Counted from the first letter of the stretch, positions 52,223 through 63,425 are shown. The stretch is 64,000 nucleotides of DNA from Brachypodium distachyon (GCF_000005505.3 NC_016134.3:25619584-25683583), one strand, 5' to 3'. Notes: a model not told the origin generated them from the sequence alone. Numbers and translations: made by a program.

Positions 52223-53823
52223 TCAAGTATAGAACGGACGAAGCAAAGCTTCATTGCATGGCCTCTTGGTCTCCTCGCCTGACTGGTCTATCCTGTTCGC
52301 TTTGGGATCCTGCGCATCTATAAGATAGTAGGAATCATTGTGCGGCGCTTTGCTCACAATGAAGGGTCCTTCCCAGGGGGGCGACAGTTTGTGCATGCCG
52401 GCGGTGCGCTGCACAAGTCGGAGCACGAGGTCTCTTTCCCAGAATACTCGCGGGTTTACCCTCCGGCTGTGATAACGCCTTAGGTGTTGTTGATAGATGG
52501 CCAACCGAGATAGAACCAATTCCCGTGCTTCTTCGAGTAGGTCGACATCATTTTCTCGGGCCTCTTCTACCTCGGCCTCCGTATACATGGTCACTCACGG
52601 AGAGTCATGTTCAATGTCAGCTGGTAAGACAGCTTCCGGCCCGTATACGAGGAAGAATGGTGTGTAGCCTGTGGAGCGATTTGGAGTCGTCCTGAGACTC
52701 TATAGCATAGCCGGGAGTTCATCTAGCCAGCATCCCAGAGTACGTTCCAATGGCTCAATCAGCCGAGGTTTTATGCCGGCTAGAACCATGCCGTTACTTG
52801 TCCATTGGACTGAGGATGTGCCACGGAGGCAATGTCTAGCCGGATTTTCTTTTCTGTGCAAAACCGCGCAAAAGGTCCTTCTGCGAAGTTCGTTCCGTTA
52901 TCCGTGATGATACCGTGTGGGTAATCATATCTCAAGATGATGTCTTTCAAGAATGATACCGCGGTCTTGCCGTCACACTTTCGTATCGACTTCACTTCGA
53001 TCCATTTGGTGAACTTGTCAACCATGACCAAAATATGCGCCATGCCTCCTCGTGCCCGCTTGAAAGGTCCCACCATGTCCAAACACCAAACATCAAATGG
53101 CCAAATGATTGGAATAGTTTTGAGTTCGGATGCTGGCATGTGAATCTTGCTGGCATATCTTTGGCAACCGTTGCTTTTCCAGACCATGTCTTCTGCTTCC
53201 TGCAGCGCACTCGGCCAGTAGAAACCGTGCCAGAATGCCTTGCCCACTAATGTCCTCGAAGACGCATGGTAACTGCATTCTCCCTGATGAATATCTCAAA
53301 GTATCTCTTGCCCTTCTACTGGCTCAATGCATCGCCGCAAGACGTTAGTAACACTTCTCTTGTATAACTCGCCATTGATGATAGTGTACGCCTTTGCCCT
53401 TCTCTGGATTTGCCTCGCCGAGACTTCCTCTTCCGGGAGACTCCCATCCTTAAGGTAAAACATTATTGGTTGTGCCCAAGCCGGCACGGGACGAGTGGCA
53501 AAGATCGGCTCATCTGGTACGTCTATCTCCATTGGCTCCACCACCATTGCTTCCGCCGAGTTAGGGTGCTCAGTCCCTGGAACCGCTACCGCTGTCGATG
53601 TCCATGGGGGTGACGTCAGCTTCTGAGCTCGCCGGGATAAAGATTGACCCCGATTCTGGTGATGGCTTGATGGATGGTTTGCGTAGATGCTCCAATGCCA
53701 CACCAGCCGGGATAGCCTGTCGTGTTGAGCCGAGCTTCGACAGAGTGTCGGCTGCTTCGTTCTCCGCTCGCTGTATATGGTGGAATCTGCACCCTTCAAA
53801 GTGACCTCTGATTTTTTGAACAT
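52223..53823 (-). pseudogene. Gypsy integrase region
   Basis: Minus-strand frames from 53823 to 52223. First comes a linker with a conserved WAQPIMFYLKDGSLPEEE block. The integrase N-terminal zinc-binding part is followed by the core, with catalytic Asp in WCLDMVGPFKRARGG and in IITDNGTNFAEGPFARFC; an expected Glu lies beyond HPQSNGQV. A frame break near 52780 separates the core from the C-terminal part (52594-52223), which has VFWERDLVLRLVQRTAGMHK and LSPPWEGPFIV, a typical end of gypsy integrases. Stops near 53290 and 52780 make it non-functional as read. Confidence 0.8.
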
Positions 53824-54364
53824 GGAACCGGCATAGCGTCATATTGGCATCCAATGCATCCCAATTGCCGGAAGCTTGCTGGACTACCAGATCGGAATCA
53901 CCGAAGCATTGAATCCGGCGAACTCCAATTTCTTTTGCCATCTTTAGTCCGTGCACAAGCGCCTCATACTCGGCAACATTGTTGGATGCTGCGAAGTGAA
54001 TTTGCAATACATAATTAAGTTGGTCGCGCTTTAGCGAGGTCAGAACTATGCCGGCACCAAGCCCGCTTTTCATCTTGGAGCCGTCAAAATGCATCTTCCA
54101 GTAGTTAGTTTCAGGGGGCGCTGGTTCATACTCCATCTCGGCCCAATCCACCAAGAAATCAGCCAGAGCCTGAGATTTGACGGCAGCCCGTCTGTCGTAC
54201 TGCAGCGTGTAGGGTGCTAGCTCAATAGCCCATTTCGCTATCCGGCCGCTTGCGTCTATGTTGCGCATAATTTCCGAGATGGGCGCCTCCCATATAACCC
54301 GGATCTGATGTGCACCAAAATAATGCTTCAGCTTATTCGCTGCCATATAAACGCCGTATGCCAT
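53570..54364 (-). pseudogene. Gypsy RNase H and archaeal-type second RNase H
   Basis: The first part (MAANKLKHYFGAHQIRVIW, then YTLQYDRRAAVKSQALADFL) is the end of the ordinary gypsy RNase H and its connection. The second part is an archaeal-type RNase H with Asp in MHFDGSKMKSGLGAGIVL, Glu in NNVAEYEALVHGLKMAKEIG, Asp in CFGDSDLVVQQ and Asp in AENEAADTLSKLGS. Two tandem RNase H modules are diagnostic of the Tat lineage. All four catalytic positions of the second domain are present. A stop at about 54365-54370 separates it from the upstream frame. Confidence 0.85.
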
Positions 54365-54484
54365 CTTCTAGTAATGGGGATAATTCTGCTTAGACGATGA
54401 TAGCACCTCGCTCAAGTAATATACCGACCTTTGCACCGATCTGCCGTCTTCATCTCTTTCCACTACTATGACGGCACTTCCGAC

Positions 54485-55334
54485 TCAGTTTGTTGCTGCT
54501 ATGTATAACAACATCGGCTCCTTCTCCATCGGCGAGGATAATATCGGCGCCGTAGCAATCATCTTTTTCAGCTCTTGAAAAGCTACTTCTGCCTGTTGCG
54601 TCCACACAAATTTGTCAGTTTTCTTCATCAGCTGGTATGAGGGCATTGCCTTTTCACCCAGCCGACTAACTAAACAACTTAGTGATGCTAGGCATCCAGT
54701 GAATTTTTGCACATCTTTGAGGCATTTTGGCACTTTCATTTTCTCTATGGCGGCTATTTTCACGTGGTTCGTTTCTATACCTCGGCTTGATACCAGGAAC
54801 CCAAGCAACTTCCCTGCCGGCACACCAAATGTGCATTTGGCTGGGTTCAGCTTCATTCGGAATCTCCTCAGATTTGCGAATGTTTCCTGGATATCATCCA
54901 GGAGCGTGGCGCTTTCCTTGGTTTTTATGACGACATCGTCGACATATACCTGCACATTTTTGCCAAAATGATCATGCAAGCATTTCTGCATGCATCTTTG
55001 ATAAGTAGCCCCTGCATTTCTCAAACCAAACGGCATAGTGCGATAGCAATATGCCCCGAACGGGGTGATAAATGATGTCTTTATTTGATCATTAGGATTC
55101 AACGGTATCTGATGAAAACCAGAGTACGCGTCTACCAAAAGAAAGCAACTCACACCCGGCAGTGGAGTCGATCACTTGATCGATCCGAGGTAACGGAAAA
55201 GGATCTTTTGGACATGCCTTGTTCAGGCTGGTGTAGTCGATACACATGCGCCACACCTTGGCAGCAGTTGGGTCGTCTTTCTTCTTCTCAACCATGACAA
55301 GGTTTGCCAGCCAGTCGGGATGCAAAACTTCCAT
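54485..55334 (-). pseudogene. Gypsy reverse transcriptase
   Basis: Minus-strand frames carrying the gypsy reverse-transcriptase motifs: WRMCIDYTSLNKACPKDPFP and LPRIDQVIDSTAG in one frame (to about 55150), then LVDAYSGFHQIPLNPND, TMPFGLRNAGATYQRCM and the catalytic VYVDDVVIKT in the next. The single frame change lies at about 55145-55155. The thumb and connection regions (FLGFLVSSRGIE; KFTGCLASLSCLVSRLGEK) follow to a stop at 54485. The enzyme would be complete apart from the frameshift and the stops that separate it from protease and RNase H. Confidence 0.85.
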
Positions 55335-55547
55335 GATAAAGCCGACAGCTAGAAGCCGGGATATCTCTTCCGATATGATTTTCCTTCTGTGTTCGGCGAA
55401 GCGTCAAAGGGGCTGCTTCACCGGTCTTGCGTCTGGTCTGACATATAATGAGTGCTCAGCCATCTCCTTCGGCACACCCGGCAGGTCCTGATTGGACCAT
55501 GCGAAGATGTCCCGATGCTCACGGAGGAAGCTGGTGAGCTCGCCTTC

Positions 55548-57320
55548 CTATTTTTCACCCAGATCGGCACCAATGATGACGGTGTGGTCCGGGAATTCAC
55601 TGTCGACCTGTATTGTCATCGTCTCCTTGGCTGCCTGAAAAGCCATACTTCCATGGGGATTGGTCATAGCCGGCAGACCAATTTGTGCCGCCTGGGCCAT
55701 CGTGACAGCTTCCTGTAACTTCTTCTTCTCGCTAGCGATGACTAGTGACTCGGTCAAAGCAGACCCTGCCGCCGCGCACTTTATTGAACGCTTGTAGTTG
55801 CCAGTGATGGTTATGGTACCATTAGGTCCCGGCATCTTCATCTTCAGATAGCCAATGTGAGTAGTCGCCATGAATTTGGCGAGTGCCGGTTTGCCAAGCA
55901 GCGCATGGTACGGACTGCTAAGGTCCACCACCTCAAACACCAAGTTCTCGGTCCGACAGTTCTCCCTGGTGCCGAATAAGACGTCAACTCGGATCTTGCC
56001 TACTGGGACACAAGACACTCCCGGCACAATACCATGAAAGGTAGTCCGGCTAGGCTCAAACATGTTATCAGTGATCCCGAGCTTAAGCATCGTGTCCCGG
56101 TACAGGATATTTATGCTGCTCCCATTATCAATGAGAACCCGAGTGAACTTGACGTTAATGTCGGGCCCGATGAGTGTCGGGTCAACCACCAGAGCATATC
56201 CACCAGGGTTGGGCATAACCTTGGGATGATCTGCCCGGTTCCAATTGATCTCCTGCTCTGACCAGTACATGAACTTCGGAACAGCCGGCAATACGGCATT
56301 GACCTCCATCTCTCGCCTGCGCTCACTTTGCTTGTCAGTCGGCTCTGTGATGAAGATCATGTAGCTTTGGTGATGCTCCTTATACTCATTTCTTCCGGCA
56401 TATTCCGGAATATCTTTGTCTTCCACCTGGTTGACGGCATTATTTGCCGGAGGGGGTCCCTGGATCTGTGCGTTAGCACCTGTGAGGAGGGGAGGAGGGG
56501 GCAGCCGACTGGCCTCACCCTTCTCGGCCCGCTGCATCCAGCTGCATTGCCGCGTTGTGTGATTAGCCGGTTTGTTGGGGTTAGTCGTGTGAAAACGACA
56601 AGGCTGATCCGGCATCACCTCAAACGTATACTTCGGCTTATCTTGCCAGGATTTCTTTTGCTCTCCCTTCTTGACCCACTCCTGATTCCCTTTCTTCTGA
56701 CGCTGGCTAGAGCCGACATCGGGTTGATCCTGAATAGCGGCGACATGGGCTGGCCCATACCGGTAATCCGTCCTTTCATCCCTTCTCGTGTTGCGGTGGT
56801 CTTGATGATCATTCCTCCGGAATGCTCCGGCAGGATTGTATGTCGGCTGCTCCCTTTGCGGTTCCACCGGCATCAGCGATGGCTGAGTCGGATCACCGAG
56901 CGCATACATGTCGGCGATCTTGATCATCTCAGACAGAGTTGCCGGCATTTCTCTTTGTTGCTTTTGCCACAACATGCTGCCGTGTCGGCATCCTTGGGCA
57001 AACCACGCTATGGCTTGCGACTCCACTATCCCTTCACAGGAATTGCGGAGGTTGTTCCATCTTGTCAGGTAATCCCGGTCAGTCTCGTTGTCACTTTGTT
57101 TGCACATGGACAACTGCTGAGGGCGGTTTGGCCTCTTGTAGGTGCTAGTGAAATTGCTGACAAAAGCTTCTTCAAAGTCTATCCAGCAATTTATGTTGCC
57201 TTCCGGCAATTGTTCAGCCATATCCTTGCCGGCCCTACCAGCATTTGGGGTACATATCGCACTGCCTATCGGCGATTGCTGCCTGCCACATACACCGCCG
57301 TGACATAATCTTCCAGCCAA
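55548..57320 (-). pseudogene. Gypsy gag-protease
   Basis: A 590-codon open stretch. The gag capsid part (WIDFEEAFVSNFTSTYKRP, then DYLTRWNNLRNSCEGI and AIAWFAQGC) resembles the retrotransposon gag domain. A basic linker follows, with CRFHTTN...HTTRQCSWMQ as a zinc-knuckle-like CxxH..HxxxxC region. The aspartic protease carries FTRVLIDNGSSINILYRDTM, the DxGSS type usual in Tat elements, and LLGKPALAKFMA. The frame ends at 55548 in a TAG, after which the pol frame continues without shift, so the stop may be a single-base lesion. The start is not a true initiation codon; gag continues upstream in other frames. Confidence 0.82.
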
Positions 57321-57468
57321 TCCTCCGGCTTAGTACTGCCGTCATATGTTCTCGTACCCCTGGGCAGCTGGAAACCCTAGGCTGGTGTCTCCCTCATGAT
57401 CCGATGCGCGAAACAACGCGGTCCCGGTGGGCCTTGTTCTTCGAGAAGCTCCGACAGATAAATTCCGT

Positions 57469-58646
57469 TCATCCGATGTCGGGTGTCCAGCGGCGACACT
57501 TGTCTGTTCCCAACTCGGGCTCCGAGCGGACCGAGATTGTCACGCTCTCGCCTGAGATAACCTTCATCACCCATGCCCGAGTACCCATCATCGTAAAGGT
57601 CTTGCCGGCGATTTTCACCTCGATACAGGGCGTTGCACCCGACACCGTGCTGACCTGCAGCAGTATTGGGTGCCGGACCCTGAGGTTGATGTCCATGACC
57701 AGCCGAGTGACGCTCTTGCTGATCTCAGCGATTGTTGCCGAGACAGAGACCACTCTGGCTATCATCGACTCTCCTGACCATGTGTCTCTCAGCCAGAACC
57801 GGATCATAATGCTCTAGGCGCTTATCTCGGCCTGAGTTAACACTCTTGTCCCGTTTGCCACCAGGCGAGGACGCTTGATTTGTCAGCCCGGCCATCGGCG
57901 CCCACTGCCGAGTGAATGACTTGAGATGCATCGAGCTTGCCGTGCAACCTCATGTATGCCTCATTCTGCTCGTTGGTTGTGTGGAGCAATTCCTTCACGC
58001 GCAACTGCTGCAGCCGGAGTGCCTCTCCCGTGAGATTCAGCAACTCTTCGGCCGCAGCCTCGGCGGCCCTGAGATTCTTGGCAGGGGTGTTATATTTTGG
58101 TCTCAGCGCCGAGGCAAAACTTGCCGACACTGCGGGAACTGCTCTGCCATCTTTGGCTATCTCGGCATTCAAGTTCCTGCCACGGTTACGCACCTCCCCA
58201 ACTCAGCTAGGGTTAGTCAATGAGGTAGAATTGAGACCATGGGTTTTGTTATACTCACGGAGCAAAATATCAAGTTCTTGCCGAGCGCGAGCCACATCGA
58301 TGGCCTCCTTCAGCAGCTTTTGGCGCTCCAACTCCAACTTCGTCTGCAGCTGGGCCGGGTTAGCGTTTGACGCCACCGGCGCAGTCAGCCGTTCGATGGA
58401 GGCCTGGAGCTGAGTCGGCTTTGGTGGCAAAGCCGACGTGCCGGCTTCAGCAGCGACGTTATCCGGCTTCTCCAGGGGGAATTTCGCCGTTCTGCCAGAC
58501 TTGCTTGGGACCGCGCCATTCTCTGCGGTGCCCTTGCCAACATCAACGTCATGAGCCGTCACCATGACCTCCACACGGTCAGCGGGGCAGTCGACATGCC
58601 GGCCACGAACCGTGCAGACAGCGGGGAGATTTTCGGCCACCACCAC
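57469..58646 (-). pseudogene. Gypsy gag N-terminal region, frame-broken
   Basis: Three overlapping minus-strand frames (58646-58203, 58193-57837, 57807-57469) with similar composition and continuous order, rich in Ala, Glu, Lys and Arg. They include the helical stretches LELERQKLLKEAIDVARARQ and LRAAEAAAEELLNLTGEALR. This is the position of the gag N-terminus next to the 5' LTR. At least two frame changes are needed to link them. No catalytic motif is expected here. Confidence 0.6.
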
Positions 58647-58890
58647 CTGCTCGGGATACCTGCAGGGACTGTCAGTAGCGACTTAAACCTCATGCATGCC
58701 GAAGTTGATGAAGCGGCCCGCGCAAGGAAGCGGTGCGTTGTTGAAGCAGCCCGCGTTGTTGTCGATGAAGCCCAGAGAGCCGAATCTCTAGACCAAACCG
58801 GAGACCACGCGTTCTCTGGTGGCGAGAAAGCTTCCCGTCCGGATGAAAACTCCAGCCAGCGCCGCCGCTGGCCCCACGAGGGGCGCTAAC

Positions 58891-59696
58891 TGTCGTGGTA
58901 GTGTCACGGCAGATGCCATGGGATGGCTTATCTTGGGCCGATGGACGAAGGAGGAGCCGGAGGAGGGAGGACGTGAAGGAAAACAGGCACGAATACACTA
59001 GCACACACAGATTTACCCAGGTTCGGAGCCCTCTTGCCGAGGCAAGATTCCTACTCCTACTTTGTTGTATTAGCCGAGATAACAAGCTCTACAAGGCGCT
59101 CCTTGAGCTATATTCTTGAGGAAGAAAAAGAAGAAGGGGAAAACTCTAGATGCCTAAGTCTTGGATCCCTCTCCTGTGAGGGGTAGTGCTCTATTTATGG
59201 ACCACCCATGTCACACTGACATGCGGTCCGGAGCCTAACGTTATTTTCTTTGGGCCCCGCCGGGCACGCGCCTTGTTTCCCTCCGGGTGGCCCCGCAGCG
59301 GACAAGACAACTTTACTTTCCCTGGTGCCCTGCAACAACTACAGCAGTCATCTGCCGACTTCCGTCAGAGATTCTCTTCCGGTGCTTCTTTGCGCAGTCG
59401 CGTGACACCGCAACGTAAGCGGCAACTGCTTTTCCGTGATAAAGATAGCGCTGTTTTACTTTGCGCCACGGGATGAGGATAAGACCGTTGAGATATTTCG
59501 GCGCTGGCCGAGATCAGAGTATTCGTCTTTATCCTGCAATCTCATAAGACAAGATAATCATACTGACATACACCTGGTATGCTGGCTTAGTATTAATTTG
59601 ACTTAACGATGCGGGCATACATGACTATGCCGACTTTGCTTTCGTCATCTCGGCTAAAGCGTGTCGTTTTGATCTACCCGGGGTCATCCCCTGACA
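58891..59696 (-). repeat. Gypsy 5' LTR (element orientation)
   Basis: 806 bp, plus-strand ends TGTCGTGGTAGTG...CCCCTGACA, followed by TTGAG. In element orientation the internal side starts GTTAGCGCCCCTCGTGG, the probable primer-binding position; the tRNA used was not identified. Confidence 0.92.
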
Positions 59697-60082
59697 TTGA
59701 GATTAATTTTCTGCTACGGAAGGAGCTGAATATTTGGTTTATTCTGATTGTGACAGGTTTTTTTAATAGGGGATTTAGGTTGTGCTTGTTCGAGTTCTAT
59801 CTTAAGTGGGGGATTTCTTATCTAGATTTAGGCGAAGGCCATGGAGCCGCTCACCTGCATCCATCCATGTTCATCATCTGGTAAGATAATTTTATTGATA
59901 CAAAGTTTCTAAATCCCGGGTACCGAATGCATAATCAGCAAGCCACCAAGTCTCTCGCCTCCGGGTACCCAAATGATTTACAATTACAATGTTTCTAAAT
60001 CCCGGGTACCGAATGAATAATTAGTAAGGCGCTGAGTTTCTCGCCTCCGGGTACCGAGATTATTTATTAGACACATAAATAA
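59697..60082. other. Spacer with duplicated CCGGGTACCGAATG blocks
   Basis: Two related blocks of about 95 bp (about 59905-59977 and 59990-60068) share TTTCTAAATCCCGGGTACCG and CTCGCCTCCGGGTACC. A third CCGGGTACCGAATGCATA lies at 60512-60530, beyond the Helitron. No gene is seen. Confidence 0.6.
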
Positions 60083-60335
60083 TCTTCTATATCTAAGTAA
60101 AACCAACCGACTACTTGATTTCTTTAAACATGCAAGCATGCCACATCATCACATAATTAATTTGTTCACACCTATTTTGTGAAAGAACCCATAATTTTGC
60201 ACGATGCATGCATGTTACTTTCGTCAAGCTATTCCCACTACGCGAAGAATGTACAATTTAATTATATGTTTTCAAATTTGAATACTCTTTATGTTAATTA
60301 AAAATTTCCGCGACAACGTGCGGGACATCATCTAG
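60083..60335. mobile_element. Short non-autonomous Helitron, 253 bp
   Basis: Starts TCTTCTATATCTAAGTAAAA after an A and ends CGTGCGGGACATCATCTAG before a T. The 3' end matches that of the Helitron at 3136-4439 (GGG-ATCATCTAG), with a possible hairpin in CCGCGACAACGTGCGG. The 5' end is less certain than the 3' end. Confidence 0.65.
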
Positions 60336-60776
60336 TTTTAATTAGTAATCCTAACTACTTTATTATGTACAGAGTATTTCCAATAATCATGGGTACCAAG
60401 CACATATTTTATTGGGACACCGATTAGATGAAATCGTGGTACTTTTTATCGAGATTTTATTTGCATTGAAATAATCAAAATGAGACTTTTCATGTATCGA
60501 GACTTTTCAATCCGGGTACCGAATGCATATTCTATGGAATTTGATATTTCTCAGGCGACTGAGAAATAACAATTTTCAGTCGACCATATTGACCCTCGGA
60601 TGAGGCTTTGAGATTCGTGCAAAATGTCCTCGGCAGTTTTTGCCCTTGTGTCCGTGTGTCCATCTGCAGGCCGTCAGGCCCAACGAGCCCATGTAGCTGG
60701 AGGTGTGTGTGTCTGTCATCTGTGGGTGTGAGATCGTGCGCGCGCGTGCGTGCGTGTGTGTTGTGATTTTATTTTT
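60336..60776. other. Spacer
   Basis: No gene. It holds a near-palindrome TTTCTCAGGCGACTGAGAAA near 60549 and a GTGCGCGCGCGTGCGTGCGTG microsatellite near 60736-60762 (alternating purine-pyrimidine). Confidence 0.45.
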
Positions 60777-62088
60777 GAGTAAAATACACCAATAGTCCAT
60801 GAACTTGGTATAAATGAACACTTTAGTTTATGAATTTGGAAAACGCACACGTAAACTCATAAACTGGGATTACTGTGTCAGTTTAGTTCAAAAACGGTTC
60901 GGCGAGTATTAAACACGCCACGTCGGCTTTGCCTAGGACCACGCACTGCTACTTGATTTTCTCAAGGTTTTTCTTGCAAAATCACCAACTTGGCTAGTGT
61001 AGCGTCTTTGTAAATTGCGGTGGACAGTGTGGCTAGATCTCCACAGGGTTCAACTGCAACCACTACATGGCCACCAAGCTGCTGATCTTCTACGCCAAGA
61101 TTGGGGAACTAGCCGTCGCCCGGAACCTGTTCGACGGAGGGGCGTTGTGGCATGGAATGCCCTGATATTGGGGTGCACGCGCGGTGTGCTGGAGGCGCAG
61201 GCGCTGGAGATGTTCGGCTCGATGCGGACGGAGGGGCTGATGCGGGACCAGTTCACGTTCTCGTCCATGCTCTGTGCGTGCGCGAGGCTGGCCGCTCTGG
61301 AGCACGGCCGGCGCGTGCACACCGTCATGGTCGTCGGTGGCAACGTCTTCGCCAACAGCGCGCTCATCGATTTGTACCTCAAGTGCAGTAGCACCGAGGG
61401 TGCACGCCGGGCTTTCGCAGCCGCGTCAGAACGGAATGTGACCGTGTGGACTGCGGTCATATCCGGGCATGGCCAGCACGGGCACGTGGGCGAGGCGCTG
61501 GCGCTCTTCCACCAGATGACGCGGGACGGTTTCTGGCCGAGCGACGTGACGTTCCTCGCCGTGCTCTCGGCCTGTGCGCACGGCGGACTTGTGAACGAGG
61601 GGCTGAGGCACTTCTCATCCATGCCGTTGGACTATGCCCTCACCCCAAAGGGCAAGCACTGCGCGACGGTGGTTGACATGCTTGCCCAGGTCGGCAGGCT
61701 CCAGGACGCCTACGAGCTCGTCAAGAACCTTCTGGGCTGCCAGGAGCACTCGGTGGTCTGGGGTGCACTACTGGGTGCCTGCAGAAAGCACGGCGATGCG
61801 AGGCTGGTCGAGCTCGCCGCGCGACACTTCTTCCGGCTGCAGCCGGGGAACGCCGGTCATGCAACTAGTGATTTTGGAAAAAGAATCATGAGAAAATCGA
61901 GTAGCAGTCTGCCGTCCTGGCCGAAACCGACGTGGCGGTCACGTGACGTGTTTAAGCCTCACCGAACCATTTTTGGATTAAAGTGACACAATAATCCCAG
62001 TTTATGGGTTTAAGTATGCGTTTTCCGAATTCATGGACTAAAGTGTTCATTTCTGTCGAGTTCATGGACTAATGGTGTATTTTACTCT
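60777..62088. mobile_element. Pack-MULE carrying a PPR gene fragment
   Basis: Long terminal inverted repeats: left 60777-60985 (209 bp) starts GAGTAAAATACACCAATAGT; right 61869-62088 (220 bp) ends ACTAATGGTGTATTTTACTC. They stay alignable over their full length, with shared blocks such as AAATGAACACTTTAGT, ATAAACTGGGATTA and GATTTTCTCA. The 9-bp flanks TTTATTTTT (60768-60776) and TCTCTTTTT (62089-62097) match at seven of nine positions, fitting a Mutator-type target duplication. There is no transposase inside; the 0.88-kb interior is a GC-rich host-gene fragment. This is the definition of a Pack-MULE. Confidence 0.88.
60990..61868 (+). pseudogene. Captured PPR (PLS-class, E-type) gene fragment
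   Basis: Encodes parts of a pentatricopeptide-repeat protein, the organellar RNA-editing and processing family. One frame covers the first about 100 bp (HYMATKLLIFYAKIGELAVA); after a frame break near 61125-61140 the main frame runs on (VVAWNALILGCTRG, VTVWTAVISGHGQHGHVGEA, VTFLAVLSACAHGGLVNEGL, VVDMLAQVGRLQDAYELV) into the E motif (VVWGALLGACRKHGDARLVE). The fragment stops inside the E motif where the right TIR starts; the open frame itself continues to 61986 in TIR sequence. The N-terminal targeting peptide and any DYW domain are absent. GC content is far above the flanks. It is a fragment, not a working PPR gene. Confidence 0.85.
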
Positions 62089-62324
62089 CTCTTTTTACCT
62101 TTAAATTTTTAGATTTTTATGAAAGACGGTTATGTGGCTGTTTAATTACACATATTTATAAATGTATAGTTCAGATTCAACTATTACAATCCTCACATAT
62201 CATCCATTAGACATTTATCCTCCTAGTGTTATTTGGGAACACCGATATGTATTTGTTTTTATACTTTTATGGATTATATATTGAATAATAATAAGTAGTG
62301 GTTTTTGTAGTAATTTTTTCGAAG
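62089..62324. other. AT-rich spacer
   Basis: No gene or repeat recognised. Confidence 0.4.
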
Positions 62325-63240
62325 AGTGAGTTGCACATCATGTCCGTCCGCATGCACCTGAATGATTTTTTATTTTATTGAGTCGTTTTTTTTAGCCGAG
62401 CCCCGCTAAACGAGTTGCACATCGGGATCACTCGCGCGCAAGTAAACGTGAATTGCACATCATGTCCGTCGTGTGCAACTGAATGATTTTTTATTTTATT
62501 GAGTCGCCTTTTTTAAAATTAATTCTTTTGTCGTGAAATTTTTAGCCGAGCCCGCTAAATGAGTTGCACATCATGACCATCCGTGCGCAACTAAATGTGT
62601 GTTGCACATTATGTCCGTCCGTGTGCAACTGAATGATTTTTTATTTTATTAAGTTGCTTTTTTAAAATTAATTCTTTTGTAATGAAATTTTTAGCTGAGC
62701 CCCGCTAAATGAGTTGCAAATCATGACCATTCGCGCGCAAGTAAATGTGAGATGCACATCATGTCCGTCCGTGTGCAACTGAATGAGTTTTTATTTCTTG
62801 AGTCGCTTGTTTTTAAATTAATTCTTTTGTCGTGAAATTTTTAGCCGAACGTCGCTAAACGAGTTGCACATCGTGACCATTCGCGCACAAGTAAATGTGA
62901 GTTGCACATCATGTTCGTCCATGTGCAACTGAATGGTTTTTTATTTTATTGAGTTGCATTTTTTAAAATTAATTCTTTTGTCGTGTAATTTTTAGCCGAG
63001 CCCTGCTAAACGAGTTGCACATCATGACCATTCGCGCACAAGTAAATGTAAGTTGCACATCATGTCTGTCCCTATGCAAATAAATGATTTTTTATTTCTT
63101 GGGTCGCTTGTTTTTAAATTAATTTTTTTGTCATGAAATTTTTAGCCGAGCGCCGCTAAACGAGTTGCACACCGGGATCACTCGCGCAACTAATGTAATC
63201 TTTTTTTGTTGCACATCATATCCACTTGCGTGCAACTAAA
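62325..63240. repeat. 150-bp tandem array, about six units
   Basis: The word ATGTCCGTCC (or close variants) recurs at 62340, 62462, 62611, 62761, 62911 and 63062, giving steps of 122, 149, 150, 150 and 151 bp; a partial unit follows near 63218. Each unit has GAGTTGCACATCATG, CTGAATGATTTTTTATTT, AATTAATTCTTTTGTCGTGA and TTTTTAGCCGAGC. The first unit lacks about 28 bp. Units differ by scattered substitutions. Confidence 0.93.
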
Positions 63241-63270
63241 AATTTTATGGAAATTTTGTTGTTATTTTTT

Positions 63271-63425
63271 CTACGTCTGTCTAGGATGAGTAACTGAGAT
63301 AACGCGCATATATTTTTAAATTTCACATCTTGGCTCCATATTTTCTTCCGTGTGCCTTTTTGGCTCCATATTTTCTTCCGTCTGTCTAGAATGAGTAACT
63401 GAGATAACGCGCATATATTTAATTT
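63271..63425. repeat. Nested short duplications
   Basis: GTCTGTCTAGGATGAGTAAC plus TGAGATAACGCGCATATATT occurs at 63275 and again near 63379, and TTGGCTCCATATTTTCTTCC occurs twice (about 63331 and 63360). The two duplications interlock. Confidence 0.85.

Larger units (their letters stand above)
45151..59696 (-). mobile_element. Gypsy LTR retrotransposon, Tat lineage, 14.5 kb
   Basis: Complete-length element in minus orientation. LTRs of 806 bp each (45151-45956 and 58891-59696) are bounded by a perfect 5-bp target duplication, TTGAG (45146-45150 and 59697-59701). Order on the minus strand is gag, protease, reverse transcriptase, RNase H, a second archaeal-type RNase H, integrase, then a long 3' region with an antisense gene. 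The second RNase H and the antisense ORF are hallmarks of the Tat clade (Retand/Cinful/Grande relatives). Several stops and frameshifts disable pol. The LTR tips differ at about ten of the first 78 bases by eye, so insertion is not recent. A solo LTR of the same family is nested at 46746-47557. Confidence 0.93.

Noticed and set aside
56328..57308. A 326-codon plus-strand frame inside the gypsy gag-protease
   Set aside because: It is the antisense shadow of gag-protease, whose minus-strand frame has clear motifs.
61015..61986. Treating the PPR frame as a functional gene
   Set aside because: It starts and ends in or next to Pack-MULE TIR sequence, lacks a targeting peptide, and has a frame break near 61130.
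62325..63240. CRISPR-like array
   Set aside because: Units are contiguous 150-bp tandem repeats without unique spacers, in a plant nuclear context.
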